Source: Gammaproteobacteria bacterium (GTDB lineage: Bacteria > Pseudomonadota > Gammaproteobacteria > Pseudomonadales > Pseudohongiellaceae). Taken from it: a stretch of 64,000 nt of DNA. A model generated the notes under the pieces. The model was given only the letters and a program-made list of their open reading frames with translations. It made no database searches and was not told where the DNA came from. The position numbers were made by a program, and so were the translations under genes. Below are positions 35,777 to 48,748 of this stretch, in pieces (the first letter of the stretch is position 1; every line of letters starts with the position of its first letter). Location of the stretch: contig SHZK01000013.1 of the NCBI GenBank assembly GCA_009692305.1, positions 1 to 64,000 of the forward strand. The letters are read 5' to 3'.

Positions 35777-36652
35777 TTATTTCCAGCCGGTTACTTCACC
35801 GAGGCCATGACCAATCTCTGCGAGACTGCGCACTGCCTTGACACCTGCATCCTGCAAAGCCGCAAATTTCTCATCTGCTGTACCTTTGCCGCCAGAAATA
35901 ATCGCGCCGGCATGACCCATGCGCTTCCCGGGAGGAGCAGTTACACCTGCTATATAAGCGACTACCGGTTTGGATACTTCGGCTTTAATAAATGCCGCCG
36001 CTTCTTCCTCGGCAGTGCCACCGATTTCGCCGATCATGACGATCGCTTCAGTCTGACTGTCGGCTTCAAACATGCGTAGGATGTCGATGAAATTGGAACC
36101 AGGAATAGGATCACCACCAATACCGACGCATGACGACTGTCCGAATCCAAAATCGGTCGTCTGTTTGACTGCTTCATAGGTCAGCGTTCCGGAGCGGGAA
36201 ACGATGCCCACTCTGCCAGGCAGATGGATATGGCCAGGCATGATGCCTATCTTGCACGCGCCTGGCGTGATGACCCCCGGACAGTTTGGACCAATCAAGC
36301 GCACGCCTAGCTGGTCACACTTCTCCTTCACCACTAGCATATCCAACGTGGGTATACCTTCAGTGATGCACACGATTAACTTGATGCCAGCCGCGGCGGC
36401 CTCGAGTATTGAATCCTTGCAAAAGGGTGCCGGTACGTAAATGACCGAGGCATCGGCGCCGGTGGCAGCGAATGCCTCCTGCATGGTATTAAAAACCGGC
36501 AAATCCAGATGCTTCTGCCCGCCTTTCCCCGGCGTCACCCCACCCACCATCCTGGTGCCATAGGCAATCGCCTGTTCGGAATGGAATGTGCCTTGTGCGC
36601 CAGTGAATCCCTGGCAAAGCACCTTAGTGTTCTTGTCTATAAGTATGCTCAT
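35777..36652 (-). CDS. sucD: Succinyl-CoA synthetase alpha subunit
   Basis: Together with SucC interconverts succinyl-CoA and succinate with ATP or GTP formation. The 291-residue protein has the CoA-binding N-terminus ([17 protein letters not shown]), the GGVTPGKGG loop and the phosphohistidine in [18 protein letters not shown]. Length is standard. The start overlaps the sucC stop by four bases. It is the last gene of the TCA cluster. Confidence 0.97.
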   Translation of the reverse strand: MSILIDKNTKVLCQGFTGAQGTFHSEQAIAYGTRMVGGVTPGKGGQKHLDLPVFNTMQEAFAATGADASVIYVPAPFCKDSILEAAAAGIKLIVCITEGIPTLDMLVVKEKCDQLGVRLIGPNCPGVITPGACKIGIMPGHIHLPGRVGIVSRSGTLTYEAVKQTTDFGFGQSSCVGIGGDPIPGSNFIDILRMFEADSQTEAIVMIGEIGGTAEEEAAAFIKAEVSKPVVAYIAGVTAPPGKRMGHAGAIISGGKGTADEKFAALQDAGVKAVRSLAEIGHGLGEVTGWK

Positions 36653-37818
36653 AGTGCAGCTCCGGCGGCTGCCACCACTTTTTCAGCAGCATCAGTCAAA
36701 CTAGAGGCGGCGATGATATTAAAGCCACTCTTCTGCAATACTTCGCGCCCCTTCTCGGCATTATTGCCTTCGAGACGCACAACCACGGGAACATTCACTC
36801 CCACTTCTTCTACTGCGCTGATGATTCCATCTGCTATCAGGTCACAACGCACTATGCCACCGAAGATGTTCACCAATACCGCCTTCACATTTTCATCGGA
36901 GAGAATAATCTTGAATGCTTCAGTCACGCGCTCCTTGGTGGCACCACCGCCAACATCAAGGAAATTTGCTGGACTGCCGCCGTGTAATTGCACGATGTCC
37001 ATAGTCCCCATGGCCAGACCGGCACCATTCACCATGCATCCAATATTTCCATCCAGTGCCACATAGTTGAGATCCCAGGAGGCGGCATGTGCTTCGCGCG
37101 CATCATCCTGACTTGGATCATGCATCTCACGCAGGCGCGGCTGCCGATACAAGGCATTGCTATCTATGTTGATTTTGCCATCCAGACAATGCAGATTGCC
37201 TTCGGAGGTAATCACTAAAGGGTTGATTTCAAGCAAGGCCAGATCCAGGTCTTCGAACAGTTTCGCCAGCCCCAGGAACAATGCAGTGAACTGCTTCATT
37301 TGAGTGGCATTGAGCCCGAGTTTGAAACCAAGGTCACGGGCCTGGAATGGTTGTGCGCCAGTAAGGGGATCGATGCCTACCATGAGAATTTTCTCAGGCG
37401 TTGCTGCAGCCACTTTTTCGATTTCCACGCCACCTTCTACTGATGCCATGAACACAATGCGGCGACTGGAACGATCTACTACGGCGCCAAGATATAACTC
37501 CTGTGCTATGTCGGTACAGGATTCAACCAGTATCCGGTTAACCGGTTGACCTTTCGCATCAGTCTGATACGTAACAAGGTTTTTCCCCAACCATGAAGCC
37601 GCGAACGCGCTGGCTTCAGCTGGTGAATTTACCAGTTTTACGCCACCCGCCTTGCCGCGGCCGCCGGCGTGTACTTGCGCTTTCACGACCCATTTCTTGC
37701 CACCGATGTCCTCAGCTGCCTTGGCGGCTGCTGCCGCGCTATTAACAGCAATACCTTTCGACACAGGCAATCCATATTCGGCAAATAACTGCTTTGCCTG
37801 ATATTCATGTAAATTCAT
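36649..37818 (-). CDS. sucC: Succinyl-CoA synthetase beta subunit
   Basis: ATP-grasp subunit that binds nucleotide and succinate. The 389-residue product begins [20 protein letters not shown], has the [17 protein letters not shown] nucleotide loop, LEINPLVI metal site residues and [16 protein letters not shown] at the start of the C-terminal flavodoxin-like domain. sucD overlaps by four bases; lpdA ends 90 bases upstream. Confidence 0.97.
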   Translation of the reverse strand: MNLHEYQAKQLFAEYGLPVSKGIAVNSAAAAAKAAEDIGGKKWVVKAQVHAGGRGKAGGVKLVNSPAEASAFAASWLGKNLVTYQTDAKGQPVNRILVESCTDIAQELYLGAVVDRSSRRIVFMASVEGGVEIEKVAAATPEKILMVGIDPLTGAQPFQARDLGFKLGLNATQMKQFTALFLGLAKLFEDLDLALLEINPLVITSEGNLHCLDGKINIDSNALYRQPRLREMHDPSQDDAREAHAASWDLNYVALDGNIGCMVNGAGLAMGTMDIVQLHGGSPANFLDVGGGATKERVTEAFKIILSDENVKAVLVNIFGGIVRCDLIADGIISAVEEVGVNVPVVVRLEGNNAEKGREVLQKSGFNIIAASSLTDAAEKVVAAAGAAL

Positions 37819-37908
37819 TACTTCTCCATTAAGACCATCAAGGCAAGTGGCCGATTACAATCGACTCTGTTGTTTGATTTAGCAAGGCAACACTCTGCCG
37901 CCGAGATT

Positions 37909-39357
<1,449 letters not shown>

Positions 39358-39389
39358 TCAGAATTAGTTTGTAGCGTCCTCGTAAGGGA

Positions 39390-40613
39390 TCAGATTTCCA
39401 GCAGCAGCCGGGTTGGATCTTCGAGCAGATATTTAATAGTCACCAGAAACTGCACCGCTTCTTTCCCATCAATCATCCTGTGGTCATAGGAGAGAGCCAA
39501 ATACATCATTGGCAGTATTTTTACTTCACCGTTGACCGCCATCGGACGATCCTGGATTTTGTGCATACCCAGAATGGCAGTTTGCGGTGGATTGAGAATT
39601 GGAGTAGACAGCAAAGAGCCGAATACACCACCATTTGAGATCGTAAATGTGCCGCCAGTCATTTCTTCAATGGACAATTTGCCATCGCGCGCCTTCTCTC
39701 CGAAGCCGCGAATTTCCTTCTCAATTTGGGCCAGACCCAAAATGTCAGCATTGCGCAATACAGGCACCACCAGACCGCGCGGTGACGAAACAGCGACTCC
39801 GATATCCTGATAGCCATGATAAATGATGTCATTACCATCTATAGAGGCATTGACTGCCGGGTAGCGTTTCAGCGCCTCGATACAGGCGCGCACGAAAAAC
39901 GACATAAAACCAAGTCGCACGCCATCATGGGCTTTCTCAAACTCGTCCTTGTAACGATTACGAATCTCCATGACAGCATGCATATTCACTTCGTTAAACG
40001 TGGTGAGCATTGCTGTACTTTGACTGGCTTGCAGCAGGCGTTCCGCAACTTTTGCCCGTAGCCGACTCATCGGCACGCGCTCTTCCAGTCGACCCAGGGT
40101 TGACCCAGTCCTGACTTGCGGAATAGCAGGAGTTGCCGCTGGAGCGGGCGTTTCAAGAAAATTCAGAACGTCTTCCTTGGTAATGCGCCCGGCTTTGCCG
40201 CTGCCAGCAATAGCGTTGGCACTAAGTTGATTTTCGGCAATGATTTTTTTGGCGGCCGGGCTGACTACGGAATCATCGGCTGCAGTTGTAGCTGGCGTGC
40301 TTGAGGCACCTGCGTCGCCCTTCTCAGGGGCACTGGTCGCCTTTTTTGCCTTGGCAGATGCTGTTTTCGGTGCGCTGTCTTCCTGAATAAGGCCAACAGC
40401 CTCATTGCTGACAATTGTTTCACCAGACTGCTTCAAGATGGACTGCAACACACCATCGGTCGGGGATACTACTTCAATGATAACTTTATCAGTTTCTATA
40501 TCAACCAATAGTTCGTCCCTTGCGACTTGTTCGCCTTCTTTCTTGTACCAGGTCGCAATGGTTCCATCGGGAACTGATTCAGGCAGTGTTGGCGCTTTTA
40601 TTTCAATTGTCAC
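39390..40613 (-). CDS. sucB: Dihydrolipoyllysine succinyltransferase (E2 of 2-oxoglutarate dehydrogenase)
   Basis: Core of the 2-oxoglutarate dehydrogenase complex. With a GTG start at 40613 it has 407 residues: a lipoyl domain with lipoyl-Lys43 in [11 protein letters not shown], an Ala/Ser/Lys-rich linker, an E3/E1-binding domain ([12 protein letters not shown] to [12 protein letters not shown]), a second linker and the catalytic domain with the His and Asp of [16 protein letters not shown] chose this GTG because AAGGA lies six bases upstream and the N-terminus then matches the family; the frame is open to 40643 without such support. Confidence 0.95.
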   Translation of the reverse strand: MTIEIKAPTLPESVPDGTIATWYKKEGEQVARDELLVDIETDKVIIEVVSPTDGVLQSILKQSGETIVSNEAVGLIQEDSAPKTASAKAKKATSAPEKGDAGASSTPATTAADDSVVSPAAKKIIAENQLSANAIAGSGKAGRITKEDVLNFLETPAPAATPAIPQVRTGSTLGRLEERVPMSRLRAKVAERLLQASQSTAMLTTFNEVNMHAVMEIRNRYKDEFEKAHDGVRLGFMSFFVRACIEALKRYPAVNASIDGNDIIYHGYQDIGVAVSSPRGLVVPVLRNADILGLAQIEKEIRGFGEKARDGKLSIEEMTGGTFTISNGGVFGSLLSTPILNPPQTAILGMHKIQDRPMAVNGEVKILPMMYLALSYDHRMIDGKEAVQFLVTIKYLLEDPTRLLLEI

Positions 40614-40662
40614 GATTAGTCCTTGCAGCTTCATGGCCTGCAATGCATTCGCTGATTGTTAA

Positions 40663-43494
40663 CTACAGCAGTGCTTCATTGATAAATTTCTGTTGTTGTT
40701 GGTCATGCAGTGCCGCATATCCGGCAGCTGCGGCAGCCGACGCATCCCTGCCTACATATTCCAGGAATATCTTCGGGAAATGCTGATTCAGTACCCGTCG
40801 GAAGTGATGCTGGCTGGAATACCATGCGCCCTGGTTCATTGGTTCTTCCTGACACCACACGAGAGTTTGAATATTTTTGTATTGCAAGACGCAGCGTTCG
40901 AACTCGTCGTGGGGGAATGGATATAATTGTTCCAAGCGTACAATAGCGATGTCAGTAATTCCTCTGGCACGACGCTCCTGACGCAAGTCGTAATACACCT
41001 TGCCACTGCATAGAATCAGTTTTCTGATTGACTCAGGTTTAAAATCATCCGTCTCATCCAGAATGACCTGGAAGCTGCCATCGGCTAGCTCATCCATGGT
41101 CGAGCTGGATTCCTTATGGCGCAGCAAACTCTTTGGCGACATGACGATCAACGGTTTGCGCACCGGACATAACACCTGCTTGCGCAACATATGGAAAACT
41201 TGTGCCGACGTCGTCGGCAGGCATACCTGGATATTATGTTCCGCGCACAGTTGCAGGAAGCGTTCAAGTCTGGCTGACGAATGTTCCGGACCCTGACCGT
41301 CATAGCCGTGGGGTAACAACAGCGTGAGTCCGCACAGTCGCTGCCATTTATTTTCACCGCTGGCGATAAACTGGTCGATAACTACCTGGGCCGAATTGGC
41401 AAAATCACCAAACTGCGCTTCCCAAATGATAAGTGCATTTGGAGTCGTGGTTGCGTAACCATACTCAAACGCCAGCACCGCCGCTTCCGAAAGCAGAGAA
41501 TCATAGATAGTGAAGCGTGCCTTGTTTTCATAAAGTTTCTGCAGCGGTATGTAGGCTTCACCGGTTTTCTGGTCATGAACCACAGCATGTCTGTGAGAGA
41601 AAGTGCCACGCCCCACATCCTGTCCGGTAATCCGCACCTTGTTGCCGCTCGCCAGAATACTTGCGTAGGCGAGGGTTTCTGCAAAGCCCCAGTCTACAGG
41701 TATTTCCCCTGCTGCCATGCTCGCACGATCATCGAAGATCTTTTTAACCTGTTTTTGGAGAGTAAAGTTTTTGGGAAGTTCGAGCAATTTCTTGCCCATC
41801 GCCTGCAGCATGCTTTTAGACAGGGAGGTGTTGAAATAAGACACCCAGCCGTGCCCCAGATAGGGTGACCAGTCGACGAATAGCTCAATAGAGGGCTCTT
41901 TAACCAGACTTTTCACGACGTGCTCACCAGTATCCAGAGCGGTACGATAGTTGGTATTGATTGCATCAGACTCTGCAATGCTGATGGCACTCTCTGCCGC
42001 CAGCTTTTCAGCGAACAGTACACGAGTTGACTTATGGCGTCTTATTGCGTCATACATCAATGGTTGCGTACTGGAAGGTTCGTCAGTTTCGTTGTGACCC
42101 CGACGTCGATAACAAATCAGGTCAATGACGACGTCTTTGCGGAATTTATAACGGAAATCCAGCGCCAGTTGGGTAATGAACAATACCGCTTCTGGATCAT
42201 CGGCATTGACGTGAAAAATCGGGGCCTGCACCATTTTCGCTACGTCGGTACAGTATTCGGTTGATCTGGCATCGTCCTGACGACTGGTAGTGAAGCCCAC
42301 TTGATTATTGACGACGATATGCACCGTGCCGCCGGTCGAGTAAGCGCGAGTCTGGGACATCTGGAAAGTTTCCATGACCACACCCTGGCCTGCGAAAGCG
42401 GCATCACCATGAATGATGATGGGGACAACCTGCTTCCCTTCATGATCGTTGCGGCGAATCTGACGGGCGCGCACTGAACCTTCCACTACCGGTGCAACGA
42501 TCTCCAGGTGTGAGGGATTGAAGGCGAGCGCCATGTGTAATTCACCGCCAGCAGTCATGATGTTGGAGGAGAATCCCTGGTGATATTTGACGTCACCAGA
42601 ACTTTTGTAAACTGCCTTGCCTTCAAATTCGTCAAACAGGTCTGCGGGATTCTTCCCGAGTATGTTGACGAGCACGTTCAGACGGCCGCGATGCGCCATA
42701 CCGAGCACAATTTCTTTCGCTCCATATTTGCCAGAGCGCTGCACCAGTTCATCCAGCAACGGAATCAGGCTTTCGCCGCCTTCGAGACCGAAACGCTTGG
42801 TGCCCGGGTACTTTGAGTCTAGATGTTTTTCCAATCCCTCGGCAGCCGACAACCGCTCCAGCAGGTGGCGCCTGACATCATTGCCGAAGACAAAATAGCC
42901 GTCATTACTTTCTATGCGCTGTTGAATCCATTGCTTCTCTTCGAGGTTAACAATATGCATGAACTCATAACCAATCGAGTTGCAGTAGATACGCTCGAGA
43001 GTGGCAACGATTTCACGTAGTGGCGCCTTGTCTTGTTTGATGAACAAGGATCCGGTGCGAAAAATTGTAGAGCTGTCTATTGGCGAAAGATCGTGAAACT
43101 CCAGTTCCAGATCAGGCACCCGCTCCCTGTGCATCAGACTGAGTGGATCAAGTCTGGCTTTTTGATGTCCGCGCACCCGATAGGAACTGATGAGCAGTAA
43201 AACTTGCACCTGCTTGTGTTCATGCTCTGAATTTATGACCGTATCATTGCTGACTACGGGAGCGAATCGACTTACCTTGCCGATTGCCTTGAATTCTTTT
43301 TGAATCTTGGCGTGGGAAATTTCCTGATGCGAATCTCCGTTAACAGGCGGCAGCGCCATGAAATAGTCGCGCCATTGGCTGGGTATTGATTCTGGATCTG
43401 TGAGGAAGCTTTCGTATAATGCCTCAACATAATCTGCATTGGCACCGGACAAATGACCGGTACTTAACATCAGCTCTCTTATACTGCTTTGCAT
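40663..43494 (-). CDS. sucA: 2-oxoglutarate dehydrogenase E1
   Basis: Thiamine-diphosphate-dependent decarboxylase of the 2-oxoglutarate dehydrogenase complex. The 943-residue protein has the N-terminal E2-binding tail (NADYVEALYESFLTDPESIP), the ThDP region with GMAHRGRLNVLVN and HGDAAFAGQGVV, the magnesium site after ADDPEAV and the transketolase-like second half (GQDVGRGTFSHRHAVVHDQ). Length is standard for SucA. sdhB lies 71 bases upstream and sucB begins 49 bases downstream. Confidence 0.97.
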   Translation of the reverse strand: MQSSIRELMLSTGHLSGANADYVEALYESFLTDPESIPSQWRDYFMALPPVNGDSHQEISHAKIQKEFKAIGKVSRFAPVVSNDTVINSEHEHKQVQVLLLISSYRVRGHQKARLDPLSLMHRERVPDLELEFHDLSPIDSSTIFRTGSLFIKQDKAPLREIVATLERIYCNSIGYEFMHIVNLEEKQWIQQRIESNDGYFVFGNDVRRHLLERLSAAEGLEKHLDSKYPGTKRFGLEGGESLIPLLDELVQRSGKYGAKEIVLGMAHRGRLNVLVNILGKNPADLFDEFEGKAVYKSSGDVKYHQGFSSNIMTAGGELHMALAFNPSHLEIVAPVVEGSVRARQIRRNDHEGKQVVPIIIHGDAAFAGQGVVMETFQMSQTRAYSTGGTVHIVVNNQVGFTTSRQDDARSTEYCTDVAKMVQAPIFHVNADDPEAVLFITQLALDFRYKFRKDVVIDLICYRRRGHNETDEPSSTQPLMYDAIRRHKSTRVLFAEKLAAESAISIAESDAINTNYRTALDTGEHVVKSLVKEPSIELFVDWSPYLGHGWVSYFNTSLSKSMLQAMGKKLLELPKNFTLQKQVKKIFDDRASMAAGEIPVDWGFAETLAYASILASGNKVRITGQDVGRGTFSHRHAVVHDQKTGEAYIPLQKLYENKARFTIYDSLLSEAAVLAFEYGYATTTPNALIIWEAQFGDFANSAQVVIDQFIASGENKWQRLCGLTLLLPHGYDGQGPEHSSARLERFLQLCAEHNIQVCLPTTSAQVFHMLRKQVLCPVRKPLIVMSPKSLLRHKESSSTMDELADGSFQVILDETDDFKPESIRKLILCSGKVYYDLRQERRARGITDIAIVRLEQLYPFPHDEFERCVLQYKNIQTLVWCQEEPMNQGAWYSSQHHFRRVLNQHFPKIFLEYVGRDASAAAAAGYAALHDQQQQKFINEALL

Positions 43495-43565
43495 GATGAG
43501 CTCTCAGAGATTGTCAGATGCAGCACGGATACAATTTGCCACTTGAAAAAACACATGGCGCTATT

Positions 43566-44273
43566 TCAAGTTCCTTGTTGAATTAGCATAGAACGGATGT
43601 GGCCAATGGCGCGCGTTGGGTTCAATCCTTTTGGACAAACAGCGACACAATTCATGATGCCACGGCACCGGAATACGCTGAACGGATCATCGAGTTCACT
43701 CAGACGCGCGGCTGTTGCCGTGTCCCGGCTATCTGCCAGAAATCGATATGCCTGCAACAATCCGGCCGGGCCAATAAATTTGTCGGGGTTCCACCAGAAT
43801 GAAGGGCAATTCGTGTTGCAACAGGCACACAGGATACATTCGTAAAGACCGTCGAGTTTTTCCCGGTCTTCCGGTGACTGCAACCGTTCAATCCCCGGTG
43901 CAGGTGTATCGTTGATTAGGTAGGGTTTAATTTTCTCGAACTGCTTGTAGAAAATGGTCAGGTCGACTACCAGATCGCGGATAACCGGCAATCCAGGCAA
44001 TGGCCGCAACACCAGTTTCTTGCCAGGCTTCACAGCAACGGAAATCGGAGTAATGCAGGCCAGCCCGTTAGTGCCATTGATATTCATGCCATCAGAACCG
44101 CATACACCTTCGCGGCAAGAACGTCTGTATGTGATCGAAGGGTCTTTGTTCTTCGCCAACTCCAAAACGTCCAACACCATCAGGTCTTTGCCTGCTGGCA
44201 TGTCTACTTCAATATCCTGCATTACCGGTTTTGCATCAGTATCAGGGTTGTAACGATAAATGCTAACTAACAC
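43566..44273 (-). CDS. sdhB: Succinate dehydrogenase iron-sulfur subunit
   Basis: Passes electrons from SdhA to ubiquinone. The 235-residue protein has the 2Fe-2S ligands in SCREGVCGSDGM and NGLACIT, and the two cubane clusters in CILCACCNTNCPSFWW and CRGIMNCVAVCPKGLNP. The start is GTG 44273 with AGGTG just upstream. It follows sdhA in the order sdhC-D-A-B. Confidence 0.97.
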   Translation of the reverse strand: MLVSIYRYNPDTDAKPVMQDIEVDMPAGKDLMVLDVLELAKNKDPSITYRRSCREGVCGSDGMNINGTNGLACITPISVAVKPGKKLVLRPLPGLPVIRDLVVDLTIFYKQFEKIKPYLINDTPAPGIERLQSPEDREKLDGLYECILCACCNTNCPSFWWNPDKFIGPAGLLQAYRFLADSRDTATAARLSELDDPFSVFRCRGIMNCVAVCPKGLNPTRAIGHIRSMLIQQGT

Positions 44274-44315
44274 GGTTCACCTTGGTCTGTTCAGGCTGGT
44301 TGAATAATTTTCGAA

Positions 44316-46088
44316 CTAATAAGTTCGAGTCATGGGTTCAAATTTTGGCATTGTTTTCGGTGCGAAATTGACGCTGCGCTTGCCCACTCTTTTTTCACCC
44401 GGGAAATACATTGAGTGACACAGCCAATTGGAATCATCCCGGTCCCGGAAATCATCTCGTGCGTGAGCGCCGCGACTCTCTTTGCGGGCCTCCGCTGCGA
44501 TTGCTGTTGCCTCCGCCACTTCAAACAGATTTTCCAGTTCGAGTGCTTCGATGCGCGCAGTGTTGAACGTATTACTCTTGTCCTGCAATTCCACGTTACC
44601 AATACGTTCACGCAAGACTTTTAACTTCGCGATGCCTTCCTGCATAAATTCACCCTTGCGAAAAACCCCGAAGTGTTTTTGCATGATGTCCTGCAAGGCT
44701 GCTCGTAAAGTCGCGACACTCTCGCCGGATTTGGAATTATTCAAGCGATCCAATCTGGACATGGCTTGAGCGATGTCAGAGTCAGAGGCCTTACGCTGCT
44801 CCATGCCCTGCTGCAGCATCATCTGGATATGCTTGCCAGCCGCACGTCCAAACACCACCAGGTCCAGCAGACTGTTGCCACCGAGGCGATTGGCACCGTG
44901 CACAGAAACGCAGGCAACCTCGCCCACTGCAAACAGGCCCGGCACAATGTGATCATTTCCCAGTGCATCTTGAGTTATGGCCTGACCATGAATATTGGTT
45001 GGAATACCTCCCATCATATAATGACAGGTAGGTACTACCGGAATTGGGTCTTTGATCGGATCAACATGCGCGAATGTGCGTGATAACTCGAGAATGCCCG
45101 GCAGCTTGGAATTCAGTACCTGCTCTCCAAGATGATCCAGCTTGAGCATGACGTGATCGCCATGTTCACCACAGCCGCGCCCCTCGAGTATTTCCAGAAT
45201 CATCGAACGCGCGACGACATCGCGTCCTGCGAGATCTTTTGCATTCGGGGCATAACGCTCCATGAAGCGCTCGCCGTCCTTGTTAATCAGATAGCCGCCC
45301 TCACCTCGACAACCTTCTGTGACCAAAGTACCAGCGCCGTAAATTCCGGTCGGGTGAAACTGCCACATCTCGATGTCCTGCACCGGAAAACCTGCGCGCA
45401 ATGCCATGCCCACACCGTCACCTGTATTGATCAGGGCATTGGTCGTGGATGCGTAAATCCGCCCAGCACCACCGGTGGCGAATACCGTGGCCTTACTGTT
45501 CACCAATACGGTTTCACCGGTTTCGATGCAAATGGCAATTACGCCAACGATTGCCCCATCCTGATTCTTGACGAGGTCAGTTGCGTACCATTCGTTAAAA
45601 AATACGGTGTTTGCTTTCAGGTTGCCTTGATAAAGTGTGTGCAGCAAGGCATGTCCTGTTCGATCGGCAGCAGCACATGTGCGCGCGGCTTGCCCGCCTT
45701 TGCCAAAATTTTTCGACTGCCCGCCAAATGGTCGCTGATAAATACGCCCGCTCTCGGTGCGCGAAAAAGGCAAACCCATGTGCTCCAGTTCGAAGACCGT
45801 TTGTGGTCCTTCGCTGCACATATATTCGATTGCGTCCTGGTCGCCTATGTAGTCCGAACCTTTCACGGTGTCGTACATGTGCCAGCGCCAATCGTCATTC
45901 GGATCGTCGCTCGCGATAGCGCATGTAATCCCACCCTGCGCAGACACAGTATGGGAACGAGTTGGAAATACCTTGGAAATTACTGCCGTTTTATAACCCG
46001 ACTGGGCCAGTTGCAGGGCTGCCCGCATACCGGCACCACCACCACCCACGATCACTGCATCGAATGAAATACTGCGCATACCGCTCAT
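44316..46088 (-). CDS. sdhA: Succinate dehydrogenase flavoprotein subunit
   Basis: Oxidises succinate to fumarate. The 590-residue protein has the FAD motif [18 protein letters not shown], the covalent flavin His in [10 protein letters not shown], the active-site region [21 protein letters not shown] and the catalytic Arg near the C-terminus. Length matches SdhA (588 in E. coli). It lies five bases after sdhD. A long opposite-strand frame across it is a shadow. Confidence 0.97.
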   Translation of the reverse strand: MSGMRSISFDAVIVGGGGAGMRAALQLAQSGYKTAVISKVFPTRSHTVSAQGGITCAIASDDPNDDWRWHMYDTVKGSDYIGDQDAIEYMCSEGPQTVFELEHMGLPFSRTESGRIYQRPFGGQSKNFGKGGQAARTCAAADRTGHALLHTLYQGNLKANTVFFNEWYATDLVKNQDGAIVGVIAICIETGETVLVNSKATVFATGGAGRIYASTTNALINTGDGVGMALRAGFPVQDIEMWQFHPTGIYGAGTLVTEGCRGEGGYLINKDGERFMERYAPNAKDLAGRDVVARSMILEILEGRGCGEHGDHVMLKLDHLGEQVLNSKLPGILELSRTFAHVDPIKDPIPVVPTCHYMMGGIPTNIHGQAITQDALGNDHIVPGLFAVGEVACVSVHGANRLGGNSLLDLVVFGRAAGKHIQMMLQQGMEQRKASDSDIAQAMSRLDRLNNSKSGESVATLRAALQDIMQKHFGVFRKGEFMQEGIAKLKVLRERIGNVELQDKSNTFNTARIEALELENLFEVAEATAIAAEARKESRGAHARDDFRDRDDSNWLCHSMYFPGEKRVGKRSVNFAPKTMPKFEPMTRTY

Positions 46089-46093
46089 TTATA

Positions 46094-46462
46094 TCACCAT
46101 AAAATCTGAATACCCCATAACAGGTATACGACTGTGATAAGTGCGCACACTGCCTGGAATAGAATTCGATAAACTGTTGCCCGTGACCCCAGTTGCACGG
46201 AAGTCAGATAGTCGGTTGAAATAGTCCACATACCTATCCAGGCATGCGCACAGAGTGCGAGCACGGTGATGAGACTAAAGAAACGCATCGCCGTGGAATC
46301 AAAAATTGCACGCCATTGCAGATAGTCCATCTCCGGATGCACCAGGAAACTGCCCAGTATGTACAATGCATAGGCGGCAAGAATGACGGCGCTGAAACGC
46401 TGTATTAGCCAGTCGCCGAGGCCTGAGCGTCCCAAATTGGTTACATTGGTTACCATATCCAT
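46094..46462 (-). CDS. sdhD: Succinate dehydrogenase membrane anchor SdhD
   Basis: Small membrane subunit that with SdhC binds heme b and ubiquinone. The 122-residue protein has three transmembrane helices, the entry motif GLGDWLIQRFSAVILAAY, and the heme-ligand His region LCAHAWIGMWTISTDYL. The start overlaps the sdhC 3' end by 13 bases; Met3 (46456) is an alternative start. Confidence 0.94.
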   Translation of the reverse strand: MDMVTNVTNLGRSGLGDWLIQRFSAVILAAYALYILGSFLVHPEMDYLQWRAIFDSTAMRFFSLITVLALCAHAWIGMWTISTDYLTSVQLGSRATVYRILFQAVCALITVVYLLWGIQILW

Positions 46463-46824
46463 ACCCCCGCTACGGCAATGGCGATAACGGCAAACAGAAT
46501 TGTGAGCTGCGCGCCACGCAGACTGCCCTGCTTCGACTCACCGATGCCGAAATCCATGAGCAAATGTTTAATGCCGGCGATCAGGTGATACAACAAGCCG
46601 GCAACTATTGCCCAGACCAGCAACTTCACCAGTGGCTTAGCTAACAACTCCAGCACGAAGTCAAAACCGGCCGCCGATTCCAGCGAAACTTCTAACAAAT
46701 ACAGCAGGATAGCAACGCCGATGAAAATAAAGATGCCGGAGATGCGATGGGTAATGGACGTGATGGCCGCGAGCGGCCACTTAATTGCGAATAAATTGAG
46801 GTTTTTCGGTCTGGTATCTTTCAC
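46450..46824 (-). CDS. sdhC: Succinate dehydrogenase cytochrome b556 subunit SdhC
   Basis: Membrane subunit with the quinone site. The 124-residue protein has the signatures RPKNLNL, ITSITHRISGI (quinone-site Ser and Arg) and the heme-ligand His in LYHLIAGIKHLLMDFG, with three membrane helices. It is the first gene of the minus-strand sdhCDAB-sucAB-lpdA-sucCD cluster, so the promoter lies in the gap shared with gltA. Confidence 0.95.
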   Translation of the reverse strand: MKDTRPKNLNLFAIKWPLAAITSITHRISGIFIFIGVAILLYLLEVSLESAAGFDFVLELLAKPLVKLLVWAIVAGLLYHLIAGIKHLLMDFGIGESKQGSLRGAQLTILFAVIAIAVAGVWIW

Positions 46825-47286
46825 TTTTAGCCTGTTCCGTAAGCCATTCGAGTACCCGGGACAAGCCCTCGTCCCACTGAACCGGGAATGCGCAAACTAA
46901 TTGAATTGATTACAATATTTGGAAATTTCGAACGCCAAGAAGTATATTCCCTGCGGACCGGGTTTACAATAAAAGTTAAGCTCACGAAAGGAATAATGAC
47001 AATGCTTTGTCACTACTCCGAGAAGCGCGGCCTAAGCTGTCTTACGACCAGCCTCTTCATTACTGCAGCGCGCCTGTGTAAGCCCGTCGCCATGTGCCCT
47101 GCAAAGGCGACTTAAGAGACTGTATGGACTGACATAAAGTTGACAAAAGCCTAGCTCTCTACCTAGTATTGCCGTCCCTGTCCGCATGCCGGATCTGGAC
47201 CTTAAAAACCCATCAGCAACCATGTACTGGTTGTAATCCCGGACCTTAAATCTGTATCCGAATGAGAGATCTCACAGGAGTTTGGC
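46825..47286. other. Divergent control region between sdhC and gltA
   Basis: About 462 bases hold the promoters of the sdh-suc operon and of gltA. A plus-strand open frame (46888-47115) has no homologous look and no ribosome-binding site worth noting. A small stem GTCGCC/GGCGAC (about 47087-47113) is seen in the middle. No specific regulator site was recognised. Confidence 0.45.
47140..47169 (+). promoter_or_regulatory. Candidate gltA promoter
   Basis: A consensus -35 box TTGACA (47140-47145) and TAGTAT (47164-47169) with an 18-base spacer; about 110 bases ahead of the gltA start, which would give a long leader. Confidence 0.4.
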
Positions 47287-48561
47287 ATGAGCAAAAGAAA
47301 GGCCCGGTTAACCATTGATGGGATTGAGAAAGCATTTGAACTTCCTGTCTACGAAGGCAGCACTGGCCCTGATGTGTTAGACGTGCGCAGTCTGGCGGGT
47401 GAGGGTATCTTCACTTATGACCCAGGATTCGTCTCTACCGCTTCCTGTGACTCCGAAATCACCTACATCGATGGCGACAAAGGCATACTGCTGCATCGTG
47501 GTTATCCGATTGAACAACTTGCTGAGAAGTCCACGTTTCTGGAAACCTGTTATTTACTCCTCAATGGTGAGCTACCTAACGCTATTGAAAAAGACACCTT
47601 TGAAACCAGCATTCGTTACCACACCATGGTGGATGAGCAGATTCACGAATTCTTCCGCGGTTTTCCGCGCACCGCCCACCCAATGGCGATGCTGTGCGGA
47701 GTTGTCGGTGCGCTTTCTGCGTTTTATCACGACACCTTGAACATTGATGATCCGCAGCATCGCCTGATGGCTGCGCATCGCATAATCGCGAAAATGCCAA
47801 CTCTCGCGGCGATGTGTTACAAACACGGCATTGGCCAGCCCTACATGTACCCGCGCAATGACATGGCGTTTACTGAAAGTTTCCTGCACATGATGTTCAG
47901 CACCCCTTGTGAGGAACCGAGGGTAAGCCCGACTCTGGCCAAGGCCATGGACACTATTTTCTTGTTGCACGCCGACCACGAGCAGAACGCATCAACATCG
48001 ACTGTGCGCCTGGCAGGATCCAGTGGTGCCAATCCCTACGCCTGCATCGCTTCCGGCATTGCCGCGTTATGGGGCCCATCACATGGCGGCGCCAACGAAG
48101 CAGTGTTGCGCATGCTGAACAAGATTGGAGACGAATCCCGCATCGACGATTTCATCGCTCGCGCGAAAGATCCCAATGACTCTTTCCGCTTGATGGGCTT
48201 TGGTCACCGTGTTTACAAGAATTTCGATCCACGCGCGAAAGTCATGCGCCAGATTTGCGATGAAGTGCTGGATGAATTCGGAGCTGATGACCCACTTTTC
48301 AGAGTGGCTCGCAAATTGGAAAAAATTGCGCTTGAAGATGAATATTTCATCGAACGCAAGTTGTATCCAAATGTGGACTTCTACTCCGGCATTATTTTGA
48401 AAGCAATCGGCATACCGACCAGTTTATTCACTGTGATTTTCGCGACAGGCAGAACCCCTGGCTGGATCGCTCACTGGAATGAGATGCTGAGTAGTCCCTA
48501 TCGAATCGGACGCCCGCGACAGCTCTATAAAGGAAAGACGAAGCGCGATTACCCGGGTTAG
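47287..48561 (+). CDS. gltA: Citrate synthase (type II)
   Basis: Condenses oxaloacetate with acetyl-CoA, the entry of the TCA cycle. The 424-residue protein has the active-site His in [11 protein letters not shown], the second His in [14 protein letters not shown] and the Asp in [12 protein letters not shown]. The N-terminal beta domain is that of the hexameric, NADH-sensitive type found in Gram-negative bacteria. The ATG follows a strong CACAGGAG site. It is divergent from sdhC, as in pseudomonads. Confidence 0.97.
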   Translation: MSKRKARLTIDGIEKAFELPVYEGSTGPDVLDVRSLAGEGIFTYDPGFVSTASCDSEITYIDGDKGILLHRGYPIEQLAEKSTFLETCYLLLNGELPNAIEKDTFETSIRYHTMVDEQIHEFFRGFPRTAHPMAMLCGVVGALSAFYHDTLNIDDPQHRLMAAHRIIAKMPTLAAMCYKHGIGQPYMYPRNDMAFTESFLHMMFSTPCEEPRVSPTLAKAMDTIFLLHADHEQNASTSTVRLAGSSGANPYACIASGIAALWGPSHGGANEAVLRMLNKIGDESRIDDFIARAKDPNDSFRLMGFGHRVYKNFDPRAKVMRQICDEVLDEFGADDPLFRVARKLEKIALEDEYFIERKLYPNVDFYSGIILKAIGIPTSLFTVIFATGRTPGWIAHWNEMLSSPYRIGRPRQLYKGKTKRDYPG

Positions 48562-48603
48562 CAAGGTTGGTACTGCCGGGAGGAAATCGCGCTCAAATGG
48601 AAT

Positions 48604-48679
48604 TGGTGGAGCCTATCGGGATCGAACCGATGACCTCGACACTGCCAGCGTCGCGCTCTCCCAGCTGAGCTAAGGCCCC
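48604..48679 (-). tRNA. tRNA-Ala (anticodon GGC), CCA encoded
   Basis: On the minus strand a 76-base tRNA starts GGGGCCTTAGCTCAGCTGGG, has the anticodon loop CTGGCAG (GGC), a T loop GGTTCGATCC and an encoded CCA at 48604-48606. The acceptor stem has one G-T pair. It reads GCC and GCU alanine codons. It lies between gltA and gltX, convergent with gltA. Confidence 0.97.
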
Positions 48680-48748
48680 AAAATCGCAGGAATACAGGGA
48701 AGGCGCATTCTATGCACAGGTCCCTGCACTGTCAATCAATCGGCCGCA

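Noticed and set aside
45132-46067. 311-codon plus-strand frame
   Set aside because: Lies wholly opposite sdhA, which has all its motifs; a shadow frame with low-quality composition.
46888-47115. 75-codon plus-strand frame before gltA
   Set aside because: Lies in the divergent promoter region; composition and start context do not support coding.
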